From: Clusia tigrina
Lineage: Eukaryota > Arthropoda > Insecta > Diptera > Clusiidae
Direction: 5' to 3'
NCBI GenBank assembly: GCA_920105625.2
Contig: OV050031.1
Coordinates: 74,285,995 to 74,349,994, forward strand
Length of the DNA: 64,000 bases
The position numbers were made by a program, and so were the translations under genes. Within the stretch, counting starts at the first letter, position 1, and each line of letters begins with the position of its first letter. This document shows, piece by piece, positions 48,601-59,190 of this stretch. The notes below the pieces were generated by a model. That model ran no database searches. It saw only the letters and a program-made list of their open reading frames with translations, and was not told the DNA's origin.

Positions 48601-51600
48601 CGACAATTGGGGAGTCTGCTGCATTCTCTATGCCAATATCTACCCCTATCTCCCTCAGTCGGCGTCGCAGCCTCTGTCAGCGTCTCTGTAGGCGTCTCAG
48701 TCGCTGCTGCTGTCGATTGGGGGCTCTGCTGCCTTCTGTATGCCTATATCTACCCCTATCTGCCTCAGTCGGCAACTCCGTCGGCGTCGCAGCCCCTATC
48801 AGCGTCTCTTTAGGCGTCTCAGTTGTTGCCGCTCTCGATTGGGTTGTCTGCTGCCTTCTCTATGCCTATGTCTAACCCTCTCTGCCTCAGTCGGCGGCGC
48901 AGTCTCTGTCGGCGTCGCAGCCTCTGTCAGCGTCTCTGTAGGCGTCTCAGTCGCCGCCGCTGTCGATTGGGTGGTCTGCGGCCTCTTCTATGCCTATCTC
49001 TTCCCCTATCTGCCTCAGTCGGAGCCACAGTCGGCTTCGCTGCCTCTGTCAGAGTATCTGTAGGCGTCTCAGTCGCTGCCGCTGTCGATTGGGGGGTCTG
49101 TTGCCTTATGTATGCCTATATCTACCCTTATCTGCCTCAGTCGGTATCTCAGTCGGCGTCGCAGCCTCTGTCAGCGTCTCTGTAGGCGTCTCAGTCGCTG
49201 CCGCTGTCGATTGGGGAGTCTGCTCCCTTCTCTATGCCAATATCTACCCCTATCTGCCTCAGTCGACATCTCAGTCGGCGTCGCAGCCTCTATCAGCGTC
49301 TCTGAATGGGTCTCAGTTGTTGCCGCTCTCGATTGGGTTGTCTACTGCCTTCTCTATGCCTATGCCTAACCCTCTCTGCCTCAGTCGGCGGCGCAGCCAC
49401 TGTCGGCGTCGCAGCCTCTGTCAGCGTCTCTGTAGGCGTCTCAGTCGCTGCCGCTGTTGATTGGGGTGTCTGCTGACTTCTATATGCCTATCTCTTCCCC
49501 TATCTGCCTCAGTCGGAGCCACAGTCGGCTTCGCTGCCTCTGTCAGAGTATCTGTAGGCGTCTCAGTCGCTGCCGCTGTCGATTGGGGGGGTCTGTTGCC
49601 TTATGTATGCCTATATCTACCCTTATCTGCCTCAGTCGGCATCTCAGTCGGCGTCGCAGCCTCTGTCAGCATCTCTGTAAGCGTCTCAGTCGCTGCCGCT
49701 GTCGATTGGGGGGTCTGCTGCCCTCTCTATGCCTATGTCTACTCTTATCTGCCCCAGTCGGCGTCTCAGTCAGCGTCGAAGCCTCTGTCAGCCTCTCTGA
49801 ATGCGTCTCAGTCGCTGCGGCTGTCGATTGGGGGGTCTGCTGCCTTCTCTATGCCAATATCTACCCCAATCTGCCTCAGTCGGCATCTCAGTCGGCGTCG
49901 CAGCCTCTATCAGCGTATCTGTATGGGTCTCAGTTGTTGCCGCTCTCGATTGGGTTGTCTGCTGCCTTCTCTATGCCTATGTCTAACCCTCTCTGCCTCA
50001 GTCGGCGGCGCAGCCTCTGTCGGCGTCGCAGCCTCTGTCAGCCTCTCTGAATGCGTCTCAGTCACTGCGGCTGTCGATTGGGGGGTCTGCTGCCTTCTCT
50101 ATGCATATATCTACCCCTATCTGCCTCAGTCGGCGTCTCAGTCGGCTTCGCAGCCTCTGTCAGCGTCTCTGTAGGCGTCTCAGTCGCTGCCGCTGTCGAT
50201 TGGGGAGTCTGCTCCCTTCTCTATGCCAATATCTACCCCTATCTGCCTCAGTCGGCATCTCAGTCGGCGTCGCAGCCTCTATCAGCGTCTCTGAATGGGT
50301 CTCAGTTGTTGCCGCTCTCGATTGGGTTGTCTACTGCCTTTTCTATGCCTATGCCTAACCCTCTCTGCCTCAGTCGGCGGCGCAGCCACTGTCTGCGTCG
50401 CAGCCTCTGTCAGCGTATCTGTTGGCGTCTCACTCGCTGCCGCTGTCGATTGGGGGTCTGCTGCCTTCTCTATGCCTACATCTACCCCTGTCTGCCTCAG
50501 TCGGTGTCTCAGTCGGCGTCGCAGCCTATGTCAGCGTCTCTGTAGGCGTCTCAGTCGCTGCCGCTGTTGATTGGGGGGTCTGCTGACTTCTCTATGCCTA
50601 TCTCTTCCCCTATCTGCCTCAGTCGGAGCCACAGTCGGCTTCGCAACCTCTGTCAGCGTATCTGTAGGTGTCTCAGTCGCTGCCGCTTTCGATGGGGGGG
50701 GGGGGAGGGGTTGCTGCTGCCTTCTCTATGCCTCAGTCGGCGGCGCAGCCACTGTCGGCGTCGCAGCCTCTGTCAGCGTCTCTGTAAGTGTCTCAGTCGC
50801 TGCCGCTGTCGGTTGGGGTGGGTCTGATGCCTTCTCTATGCCAATATCTACCCTTATCTGCTCAGTCGGCGTCTCAGTGGGCGTCGCAGCCTCTGTCAGC
50901 GTATCTGTAGGCGTCTCAGTCGCTGCCGCTGTCGATTGGGGGGTCTGTTGCCTTCTGTATGCCTATATCTGCCCTTATCTGCCTCAGTCGGCATCTCAGT
51001 CGGCGTCGCAGCCTCTGTCAGCGTCTCTGTAGGCGTCTCAGTCGCTGCCGCTGTCGATTGGGGGGTCTGCTGCCTTCTCTATGTCAATATCTTCCCATAT
51101 CTGCCTCAGTTGGCGTCGCAGCCTATGTCAGCGTCTCTGTAGGCGTCTCAATCGCTGCCGCCGACAATTGGGGAGTCTGCTACATTCTCTATGCCAATAT
51201 CTACCCCTATCTCCCTCAGTCGGCGTCGCAGCCTCTGTCAGCGTCTCTGTAGGCGTCTCAGTCGCTGCCGCTGTCGATTGGGGGCTCTGCTGCCTTCTGT
51301 ATGCCTATATCTACCCCTATCTGCCTCAGTCGGCAACTCAGTCGGCGTCGCAGCCCCTATCAGAGTCTCTTTAGGCGTCTCAGTTGTTGCCGCTCTCGAT
51401 TGGGTTGTCTGCTGCCTTCTCTATGCCTATGTCTAACCCTCTCTGCCTCAGTCGGCGGCGCAGCCTCTGTCAGCGTCTCTGTAGGCATCTCAGTCGCCGC
51501 CGCTGTCGATTGGGTGGTCTGCGGCCTCTTCTATGCCTATATCTACCAATATATTCCTCAGTCAGCGTCTCAGTCGGCGTCGCAGCCTCTGTCAGCATCT

Positions 51601-51888
51601 CTATAAGCGTCTCAGTCGCTGCCGCTGTCGATTGGGGGGTATGCTGCCTTCTCTATGCCAATATCTACCCCTATCTGCCTCAGTCGGCGTCGCAGCCTCT
51701 GTCAGTGTCTCTGTAGGTGTCTCAGTCGCTGCCGCTGTCGATTGGGGGGTCTGCTGTTTTCTCTATGCATATATCTACCCCTATCTGCCTCAGTCGGCGT
51801 CTCAGTCGGCGTCGCAGCCTCTGTCAGCATCTCTGTAATCGTCTCAGTCGCTGCCGCTGTTGATTGGGGGGTCTGCTGCTTTCTCTAT

Positions 51889-52357
51889 TGTTGTGAGTTA
51901 GAATCAAGCTACTTACGCGTAGTTGACTCACAGCACCGGCTCCTATTAAATTCATTAAGAACGCACATATTTTAGGGTGCAAATATTGAAAATGAACAGT
52001 AATTATTCATTAATTATGATGTAAACTTTTAGGGTGTCACAGTTCCGCAGTCAAGCTGACGAGGGGCATTTAGAATGCACCGACGACACTTTTACTTGCA
52101 GTAGGTCAGCGGGCTTGAGCAACTGACACCAAATAACAATTGCGTAACTGGAACACCAGAAAAGTGAAGACGTAGACTGTAATGTTTATTTGTAAATAGT
52201 ATATAAGAACTAGCATTTTAAGAATAAAGTTCTCTTGTTGTTTTAAACCCAAAAGAGTGCAGTGCTCATTTAATAAAGTGGTGTAGGTTTTGCAGGTTCC
52301 CGCGACAGGACATTCCAGAGGACGTCTCTCGCCGACAAGCAGATACGGACCCCAACA
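51889..52357 (+). repeat. Element C 5' LTR
   Basis: 469 bp, TGTTGTGAGTTAG...CCCCAACA. The first bases form an inverted repeat (TGTGAGT and ACTCACA) around a 27-bp loop. TATA and AATAAA signals lie in the second half. Confidence 0.95.
52200..52207 (+). promoter_or_regulatory. TATA box of element C
   Basis: TATATAAG, with AATAAA (52,223-52,228) close downstream. That spacing would place the polyadenylation signal inside or just before the R region. Confidence 0.65.
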
Positions 52358-52360
52358 TTT

Positions 52361-52373
52361 TGGCGCAGCCGGT
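52361..52373 (+). other. Element C primer-binding site (tRNA-Ser type)
   Basis: TGGCGCAGCCGGT begins 3 nt after the LTR. It fits the complement of a Drosophila tRNA-Ser 3' end including CCA, from memory of that tRNA. Several Gypsy lineages use tRNA-Ser. Confidence 0.75.
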
Positions 52374-53330
52374 CTAAAGGACCTATTGGAGCAATCCCAG
52401 GGCAAGGAACCCTGAAGCAGAGAGGCATCCTGCAACGAATTCGAAGGACCTCATCTAAGGACACTGTGGAAAAAAGGATGTCATCGGGAAAAATAATGGT
52501 GAGTAGAGTGTATAGTAGCGTAAAATAAGTAGATACTTCTGCGACCTTGAAGGCGCCGTAGCGCTGGTCAAAGAAGTCGCAACCTATAGGCGCGTTTGCG
52601 CTGTTGCACGCAGCTTTGAATGGCAACCATAAACCGGCAGTATGATCGGACGGTCTATGTATGTTCATCCTAGCTGTGAGGATTTTTTTTTAGGGGATTT
52701 GTGTTTGTTTGTCGGTAGGGACATTTATACGATTCAATTTATATTGTTTTGAAATCAAAATAAAGATTGATTTAAATATTTGGCATTTTGAGTTTAGGGT
52801 ATTAGGTGAAGAGGTGCAGACAACACGTGTTGTTGCATTAAAGTTTTTTGTAGTTCGGAAACTACGATTTGCGTAGCAATGTTGAAGAAAACATTTAAAT
52901 GCTATTATTATGTGGCGCATACGTTACGGGTTTATTTTTAAATATGGATTCAAATTTCCGGGAATGAATCAAGACACTTTTGCCGGAAAATCAAATTTCG
53001 GTTTTTACAAACATATGGCCTTTTCTATGGATTCTTGGGAGAATTAAAAGATGGTGAGAGGAAATCAAGGAGTATCTGTGGGAAGTCAAGAACCAATTTG
53101 CACTGATGGAAGGACTTAATGGACGCCGTTAGACAGCGGATTTGGAACTTGAGATGGAGGATAAGTAAAGAAAGAATATAAACATAGAATTTACGGTGGA
53201 ATGTTTTTTTTTTTTAAATAAATTTGTATTTATCAATAAGTAAGATCGAATAAAATATTGTAACAAGTTTTAACAAATATTGGATTTTTATTTATAATTG
53301 GGATACGACATCTGTTCTGGCATTTGGGAT
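52374..53330 (+). other. Element C leader
   Basis: Long AT-rich leader of about 0.95 kb between the primer site and gag. It holds a good 5' splice-site match, ATG|GTGAGT with the GT at 52,499-52,500, at the end of a 7-codon frame starting at 52,478. A 13-T run lies near 53,204. No ORF of note is present on the plus strand. The minus-strand open frames here look spurious. Confidence 0.7.
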
Positions 53331-55652
53331 ATGACGAAGGAAGCGCAAGGATTACTGCTGAGACAGGAACAAATTGGCGAAACGATTGAAAAGCTGGTCC
53401 GTAACTTTAAGAAAGACGGCAAGTTACGTAAGGACAACGTGTATTATCGCAAGCGAATAACACAGTTGCAAGATCTGGGGAGAGAGTTCAACAATAATCA
53501 CGGACTGTTGTTGCCTCACGCAGTTGAGTACGGCAAGGGAAAATATTTTGCGGAAAAATACGCAGACTACATAAATAGTCTGGTCAACGAATGGGCAGAT
53601 ACATTTAGTTCTGAATTAGAAGGACTAGGGCAACAAACAGTGAGTTTGGTTTCGCCAGACGAGGAAGTAAGGAACAGATTAAAATCAATACAGTCAGAGG
53701 TGAAACTGTTTACTGGGAAAATAGTTGACCAGTTCGAAGCGAGTACAAGCAGGGAAGAAGCTCAGGAATTGTGGAAGCAGGCGAATGCCGGAGGAGCTGT
53801 GTCACCATTAGAAGTAGCGGATCAAGCCTTTACGGCAATCCAAAGAAGAACAGAAGAAAAGTTATTCAGTTTTCATAAGAAAACAGAAGATTTGAGAGCA
53901 CAAAAAGAGTATCTTGAGAAAAAGGTAAAGGAACTTTCTCAGAGATTGACGGAAACAGAGGAAGCAGCAACGCTGTTGGAAAAGGAGTGTGCAGGATTGA
54001 AAAGAGGACGGGCGACCAATAGCAACCCACATAGAAAGGAGAGATCAAAATCAGCATCGGCTGGATTTACACAGACAGTGTTGACATTGCCTCCTGAAGT
54101 TCGCTGGCCGGAGTATTTAACTCCGGAAGGGATAGGTCGTGTGGTAAAGCCTAGATTAGTATTGACTGGAGAAAGTGAAGCGGGATTTTTATTTGACGCA
54201 TCGGAAATCGGTGTCGAGCCATTTACTCCAGAACGTCCGGTAACTAATAAAAATAAGGGATATACGCCAAAAGAGGCAGAAGCAGTAACGGTACAGGACA
54301 GGCCCAATACTGTGGACAGTATTTCGCCTGTACGAACAACCGATCGAAGACTAATTAGTTTGAGTCCGTCATTGGTCAATTACCTCTCAGATCCGGGAAA
54401 AGTGAATCTAGGAACGACCCACAAAGGTAGCGCTCAAGTTTTACCGGTCATAAGTAAAACAAAAATACGTAAAATGGGTATAGAGGAGATTTCAAAGACC
54501 GTGTCCAGGCTAGTACCTGTGTTTACTGGTGCTGCTTCAGAAGATTTAAGGTCCGAACTCAGCAGGTTCATTCAAGGTTGTGAACTTGCAAAGCGAAGCA
54601 TAGGCCCTGATGAGTTGCAGGACTTCTTTGACTGTGTTAAGCAAAGGTTATTTGGAGATGCGTACAACCTTGTGCTGCCAAAACAATTCGCCAGTGTGAA
54701 TGAACTTTACGGCCTTCTGAAGAGAACTTATCTAAAGGAGAGAACTCTGGAAGACATATCCCAAGAAATTAGAATCGGGAAACAACTGGCAGGTGAAGAC
54801 ATACGCGCCTTTGCCAGGCGTTTGGAGTCACTTCGGATGAAGGCCCAAGAAGTAATCAAGAATAAGTACGATGGCGTTGGTGATACCGCGTTATTATACG
54901 AAGTTGACAAGTCGGTCTTAACGACTTTCGTAGTGGGGCTCCGCAACTCCGCTCTTAAAATTCATATGCTGAATAGCAAAACAGGAAATCTGGAGGAATT
55001 GGTAGAAGAAGCAATTCGAGCGCAAGTCCTTGTGGAACGGAGTACGGCCGGATTGGGGGAGATACATATGTTGGAAAATAGACAGGACAATTTAACTGCC
55101 GCTGTCATGGATAGAGAAGGAAATAATTTCGTCCCAAACGTATACAGAGGAGCGTATAATCCCGGTATCTCCGACAGCAGAGCCGCGTATCAGAGAAATC
55201 CGCACAGGGGGGTTGTACAGAAGGCTCCCACATGTTAGTTCTGCCATAGGCCAGGCCATACAAGAGATGAATGCATTACACGCAAGAATACGCCCTATTG
55301 TATGGAGTGCCAAACATATGGTCATGAGGCAAGTAGACAGTGCCAATTAGACAATAAATGGGATCAAAGTAGAAGGCAGCCAGGTACGAGGCGCCCAGAT
55401 CCACCCTTAAGGGACAGCAGGGGTAGTGGTCCTCGAGTCAACTCAACGGAAGGAAGAAATCCTTTCAACACGGGGAATGGTCAGCAGCGACCAAATTGGA
55501 ATTTTAGAGGTGGACAAAGGTTAGGCAACACCCAACAGGGGTTGAAATGCTTCTCATGTGGACGGATGGGGCATCGTGCTGCGGAATGCAGGGATAGACA
55601 GTTCCAACGAAGGAACCAGGGAAACTTCCAGCGGCCCAGTCGAGGCCAGTAG
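53331..55652 (+). pseudogene. Element C Gag with an in-frame TAG
   Basis: Capsid and nucleocapsid precursor. The frame opens at 53,298 with TTG just after a TAA; I use the first ATG, 53,331 (MTKEAQGLLLRQEQ). Residues 1 to about 240 are charged and partly coiled-coil. The capsid-like region around residues 390-580 includes PVFTGAASEDLRSEL and GDAYNLVLPKQFASV. The C-terminal part has three CCHC knuckles. In the first, a TAG at 55,236-55,238 falls between its first two cysteines (C-stop-F-C-H-R-P-G-H-x4-C). The same frame then continues with CMECQTYGHEASRQC and CFSCGRMGHRAAEC to a second TAG ending at 55,652. The product is 635 aa if terminated, about 773 if read through. It is either a fresh nonsense mutation or a leaky stop. 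Confidence 0.85.
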
Positions 55653-55788
55653 ACTGGAAAGCCAAAAGAAAGAGAGTAATAATAAGGCCGGAAATACGTG
55701 GGACTAGTAATGTAGGAACTACAGTCCAGGAGAAGGAGGAGCAGGGGCTCTCCAGTATCACGAAGAGTTAGGAAGTGGATACGCGTCC
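55653..55788 (+). other. Gag-pol spacer of element C
   Basis: The gag frame stops at 55,652. The pol frame (+1 relative to gag) opens only at 55,711 after TAG-TAA, and its first ATG is at 55,789. The two frames therefore do not overlap in this copy, so ordinary frameshifting at the junction cannot join them. Confidence 0.8.
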
Positions 55789-58700
55789 ATGTTGGGAACA
55801 GAAGGATATTGCTTCGCTATGAGCAGGATAGGTGATGCCTTCATCGAGATGCCCTGCGAGGAAGCAGCGAGTGGAAAACTAGTGCTATTAGTAGATTCAG
55901 GGGCGGACACTAGCCTCGTAAAATCTAGTGTTTTACGGAAGGGGCTAGACATTAATCAAATGGACTTAAGAACCCTTAACGGAGCGTTTGGAGGGTGCAT
56001 TAGGACATTGGGGTCGCTCAGAATAGGGCACAGTGGAGTTAAGGGTATGAGTTTTAGAGTGCACGCAGTGGAAGTGGATAGGAAAGGTATCCCGGCTGAT
56101 GGAATAATTGGCCGTGATAATCTTTGGGGACGCACCATACTGGATGCGCTCGATAAGCAGTTATCATTCTATGATAACAATAAGCATAGAATCCTTACTT
56201 TTCCATTAATGTCATGGCAGGAAGGAACCGTGACTGGGGTTAAGAAGTGTGGTATGGAGGTAGTAAACGGAAGGTCAACCAGAGTAGTTACTATGCATGT
56301 AAATACGAAACTTAGGACTGTTGTTTTGCACAAGCAGCAGCTAGCGGAGGGCGTATATATGGGGGAAACCATAACGCACGTTGATAAGGGTAAGGTGTAC
56401 GCTTGCGTACTCAATGCATCGGAAAAGGACTACCTGATGGAGGAGGATTTTAGGCCCAAGTTCACTAGCTATGATAATTTTAAGGAACCGAATTATAGAT
56501 CGGTGAATCAGATTAAGCAGGTAGATATAAGGAAAAGAATGGAGAGAGTGCTAGAATCACTGAGGTTAGACCCAAGCGTAAATTTAGAAGAAAAGGCATC
56601 AATAGAGGCCATTTGTACGTCATTCCATGACATATTTTTGCTGGAAGGAGACCAGTTGACGTATACACCAGAGGTAGAGCATGAAATACCTACTAGGGTG
56701 GATCAAGCACCAATAAACCAGAAGCAATACAGATTGCCACAGGCTCACAAAGATGAGGTAAATAGGCAAGTGCAGGGAATGTTAAAAGATAACATAATTT
56801 CACCGAGTATCTCTCCTTGGAATTCACCAATAATTTTGGTACCAAAGAAGGGAGGTGCTCAGGGTCAGAAGAAGTGGAGAATGGTCGTCGATTTTAGGAA
56901 ATTGAACGAAGCCACTATCAAGCAGGTGTTCCCGATTCCAAGGATAGAAGAGATTCTGGATCAATTGGGGCATAGTAGATATTTTTCTACGCTTGATTTA
57001 GCGAGTGGCTACCACCAAGTTCTGGTGGATACCCAAGATAAGCAGAAAACCGCGTTCAGCACCGGTTTAGGGCATTATGAGTTTAATAGAATGCCGTTTG
57101 GATTAACAGGAGCACCGGCTACCTTCCAACGGCTAATGAACCATGTGCTAACAGGCTTGCAAGGGTTAGATTGTTTTGTGTATCTGGATGATATTGTAAT
57201 TTATGGGAAGAACTTGCAGCAGCATTCGCAACGCTTGTGCAAGGTACTCCAGAAATTACGAGAACACAATTTGAAATTGAACACGGAGAAGTGTCAATTT
57301 TTGCGGAGAGAGGTGGTTTATTTAGGCCATCGTTGCTCAGAAGCAGGAGCACTGCCTGACCCGCAGAAGGTGGAATGCGTTAAAAATCTAGCGATTCCAA
57401 GAAACAGAAAAGAAGTGCAAGCATTCCTAGGACTAGTGAACTATTATAGAAAGTTCGTGGAAGGACTAGCCGGAATTGCTTTGCCCATTAATAAGTTGCT
57501 ACGAAAAGAAGCAAAGTTCGAATGGACAGAGAGATGTCAGCAAGCATTCGAGAGGCTAAAGGAGATAATTAGCTCGCCACCAATTTTGGCGTACCCCGAC
57601 TTTGAGCAAACTTTTTTGTTGACCACTGATGCTAGCAATGAAGCGTTAGGGGCAGTATTATCACAAGGGGAAGTCGGTAATGACCGACCAATAGCATTCG
57701 CAAGCAGAGCGCTTAGCGACACGGAAAAGAGATACTCCACAATAGAAAAAGAATTTCTAGCCATAGTGTGGGCTACAAAGAATTTTAGGGCATATCTGCT
57801 AGGACGCCCATTCAAGATATACACTGATCACCAGCCGTTGAGAGGCATAGCCAACTTGAAAGATCAAACGTCTAGGCTAGCCAGGTTCAGACACAAATTG
57901 TCTGAGTATGATTTTGAAATCATATACAAACCTGGGAAAAAGAATCTGAATGCCGATGCACTCAGCAGAGTACCGCAGGCACAGAAAGTATCAGTAGTGC
58001 AAACAAGGTCCAAAGCACGGTCGGATAAGGAGAAGGCCGAGAGGATACAGAAGGACAAAGTTGATGCTACAAGAGATGTTAGCAAGGCGGGTTTCGATAC
58101 CAATGAGCAAGCAGCCAGTAGTGTGGAATGGCTGAAGGATATAAAGGATATCCAGGCTGTGTTAAAGGGTTTCCATGATTCACCTCTAGGTGGACACCAG
58201 GGATTCTGGAAAACCCATGACAGAATTAGGCGAGTATACGGATGGAAAGGTATGCTCAAGGACATAAAAAAATACGTAAGAAGTTGCCCAAAGTGCCAGG
58301 CCAACAAAAGTTCAAGGCTAACAAAGATGCCCATGGTATTAACGGACACACCAAAGCAACCATTTGATAAGGTTCATATGGATATTGTAGGTATTTTACC
58401 TGAGACTGTTTCGGGCAATAAATACATCTTGACGTTCCAAGACGATTTCTCAAAGTATATGGCGTGCGTGGCTATACCCGATGCTGAAGCAAGTACGGTG
58501 GCCAAAGCATTCTTTGATGAAATTATAGCAAGATACAACATACCTAAGATTTTGATAACCGACAATGGTTCAAATTTCGTATCAAAACTATTCTCAGAAA
58601 CGTGTAAAATGCTGGGAATCAAGAAGTTGCACATAACACCATATCATCCACAAGCGAATGGCTCACTGGAACGTAGTCATCGACCTCTGGCCGAGTACTT

Positions 58701-59190
58701 GCGCAGTTTTGCCAAGGAAGACGGCTCGAATTGGGATCAATGGTTAACCACTGCGATGCATGTACACAACAATACTGTGCATGTATCAACGAAGCAAACT
58801 CCGTTTAGAACACTCTACGGGTTTGATTTCAACATGCCAGCGAATTTGAAGCGCAAATGTGCGCCTGTATACAATGCTGATGACCCGAATAAAGTGCAAA
58901 AGTATCAGTTGCAGCGAGCGCACGAATTGGTTAGAGAAAACCAGGAATGTGCTAAACGAGTGGCCAGGGAAGCCTATAACAAGGTACTAAACCCAGTAGT
59001 TTTTCATGTGGGTGATCAAGTACTAATGAAGAATCAGGCTAGGAGAAACAAATTCTCACCTGTGTGGATAGGTCCGTATGTAGTAGCAGAGATCCGAAGC
59101 CCAGTTACAACAGTCGTAACGATTAAGGGAAAAAATAAAAAGCTACATAATAATTTATTGAAATTATTCCACTTTAGACCACACAAATAA
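55789..59190 (+). CDS. Element C Pol polyprotein, 1,133 aa
   Basis: Intact Ty3/Gypsy Pol. From the ATG at 55,789: protease D36-S-G-A-D with the second motif IIGRDN near 106-111. RT has VVDFRKLN (367-373), catalytic D403 (FSTLDLASGYHQ) and YLDD at 465-468. RNase H has TDAS (D614) and a YTDHQPL motif (680). Integrase zinc site is H796, H803, C833, C836; catalytic D865 (HMDIVG), D925 (ITDNGSNF) and E961 (GSLERSHR) have the canonical 35-residue gap; GPY motif at 1095-1097 (WIGPYVV). The C-terminus HNNLLKLFHFRPHK is typical of Gypsy integrases. No frame break is visible, and every catalytic residue I looked for is present. How it is expressed relative to gag is unclear. Confidence 0.93.
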   Translation: MLGTEGYCFAMSRIGDAFIEMPCEEAASGKLVLLVDSGADTSLVKSSVLRKGLDINQMDLRTLNGAFGGCIRTLGSLRIGHSGVKGMSFRVHAVEVDRKGIPADGIIGRDNLWGRTILDALDKQLSFYDNNKHRILTFPLMSWQEGTVTGVKKCGMEVVNGRSTRVVTMHVNTKLRTVVLHKQQLAEGVYMGETITHVDKGKVYACVLNASEKDYLMEEDFRPKFTSYDNFKEPNYRSVNQIKQVDIRKRMERVLESLRLDPSVNLEEKASIEAICTSFHDIFLLEGDQLTYTPEVEHEIPTRVDQAPINQKQYRLPQAHKDEVNRQVQGMLKDNIISPSISPWNSPIILVPKKGGAQGQKKWRMVVDFRKLNEATIKQVFPIPRIEEILDQLGHSRYFSTLDLASGYHQVLVDTQDKQKTAFSTGLGHYEFNRMPFGLTGAPATFQRLMNHVLTGLQGLDCFVYLDDIVIYGKNLQQHSQRLCKVLQKLREHNLKLNTEKCQFLRREVVYLGHRCSEAGALPDPQKVECVKNLAIPRNRKEVQAFLGLVNYYRKFVEGLAGIALPINKLLRKEAKFEWTERCQQAFERLKEIISSPPILAYPDFEQTFLLTTDASNEALGAVLSQGEVGNDRPIAFASRALSDTEKRYSTIEKEFLAIVWATKNFRAYLLGRPFKIYTDHQPLRGIANLKDQTSRLARFRHKLSEYDFEIIYKPGKKNLNADALSRVPQAQKVSVVQTRSKARSDKEKAERIQKDKVDATRDVSKAGFDTNEQAASSVEWLKDIKDIQAVLKGFHDSPLGGHQGFWKTHDRIRRVYGWKGMLKDIKKYVRSCPKCQANKSSRLTKMPMVLTDTPKQPFDKVHMDIVGILPETVSGNKYILTFQDDFSKYMACVAIPDAEASTVAKAFFDEIIARYNIPKILITDNGSNFVSKLFSETCKMLGIKKLHITPYHPQANGSLERSHRPLAEYLRSFAKEDGSNWDQWLTTAMHVHNNTVHVSTKQTPFRTLYGFDFNMPANLKRKCAPVYNADDPNKVQKYQLQRAHELVRENQECAKRVAREAYNKVLNPVVFHVGDQVLMKNQARRNKFSPVWIGPYVVAEIRSPVTTVVTIKGKNKKLHNNLLKLFHFRPHK

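Larger units (their letters stand above)
39583..51888 (+). repeat. 122-bp satellite array, plus orientation
   Basis: About 100 monomers. A clean 122-bp example is 47,273-47,394. Long-range copies are marked by a TTTCGATGGGG(n)TTGCTGCTGCC variant near 44,003, 48,243 and 50,691, with 11, 13 and 12 G, and by a TGACTTCTATATGCC variant near 46,780, 47,650 and 49,475. The block ends in the CTAT target duplication of element C (51,885-51,888). No host gene is visible. Confidence 0.95.

Noticed and set aside
52478..53331. Spliced start codon for element C gag
   Set aside because: The leader has a good donor, but the open gag frame begins only at 53,298 and no AG acceptor lies between there and the ATG at 53,331.
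53866..54379. Minus-strand frames inside element C gag
   Set aside because: They are antisense to a clear gag frame and have no domain.
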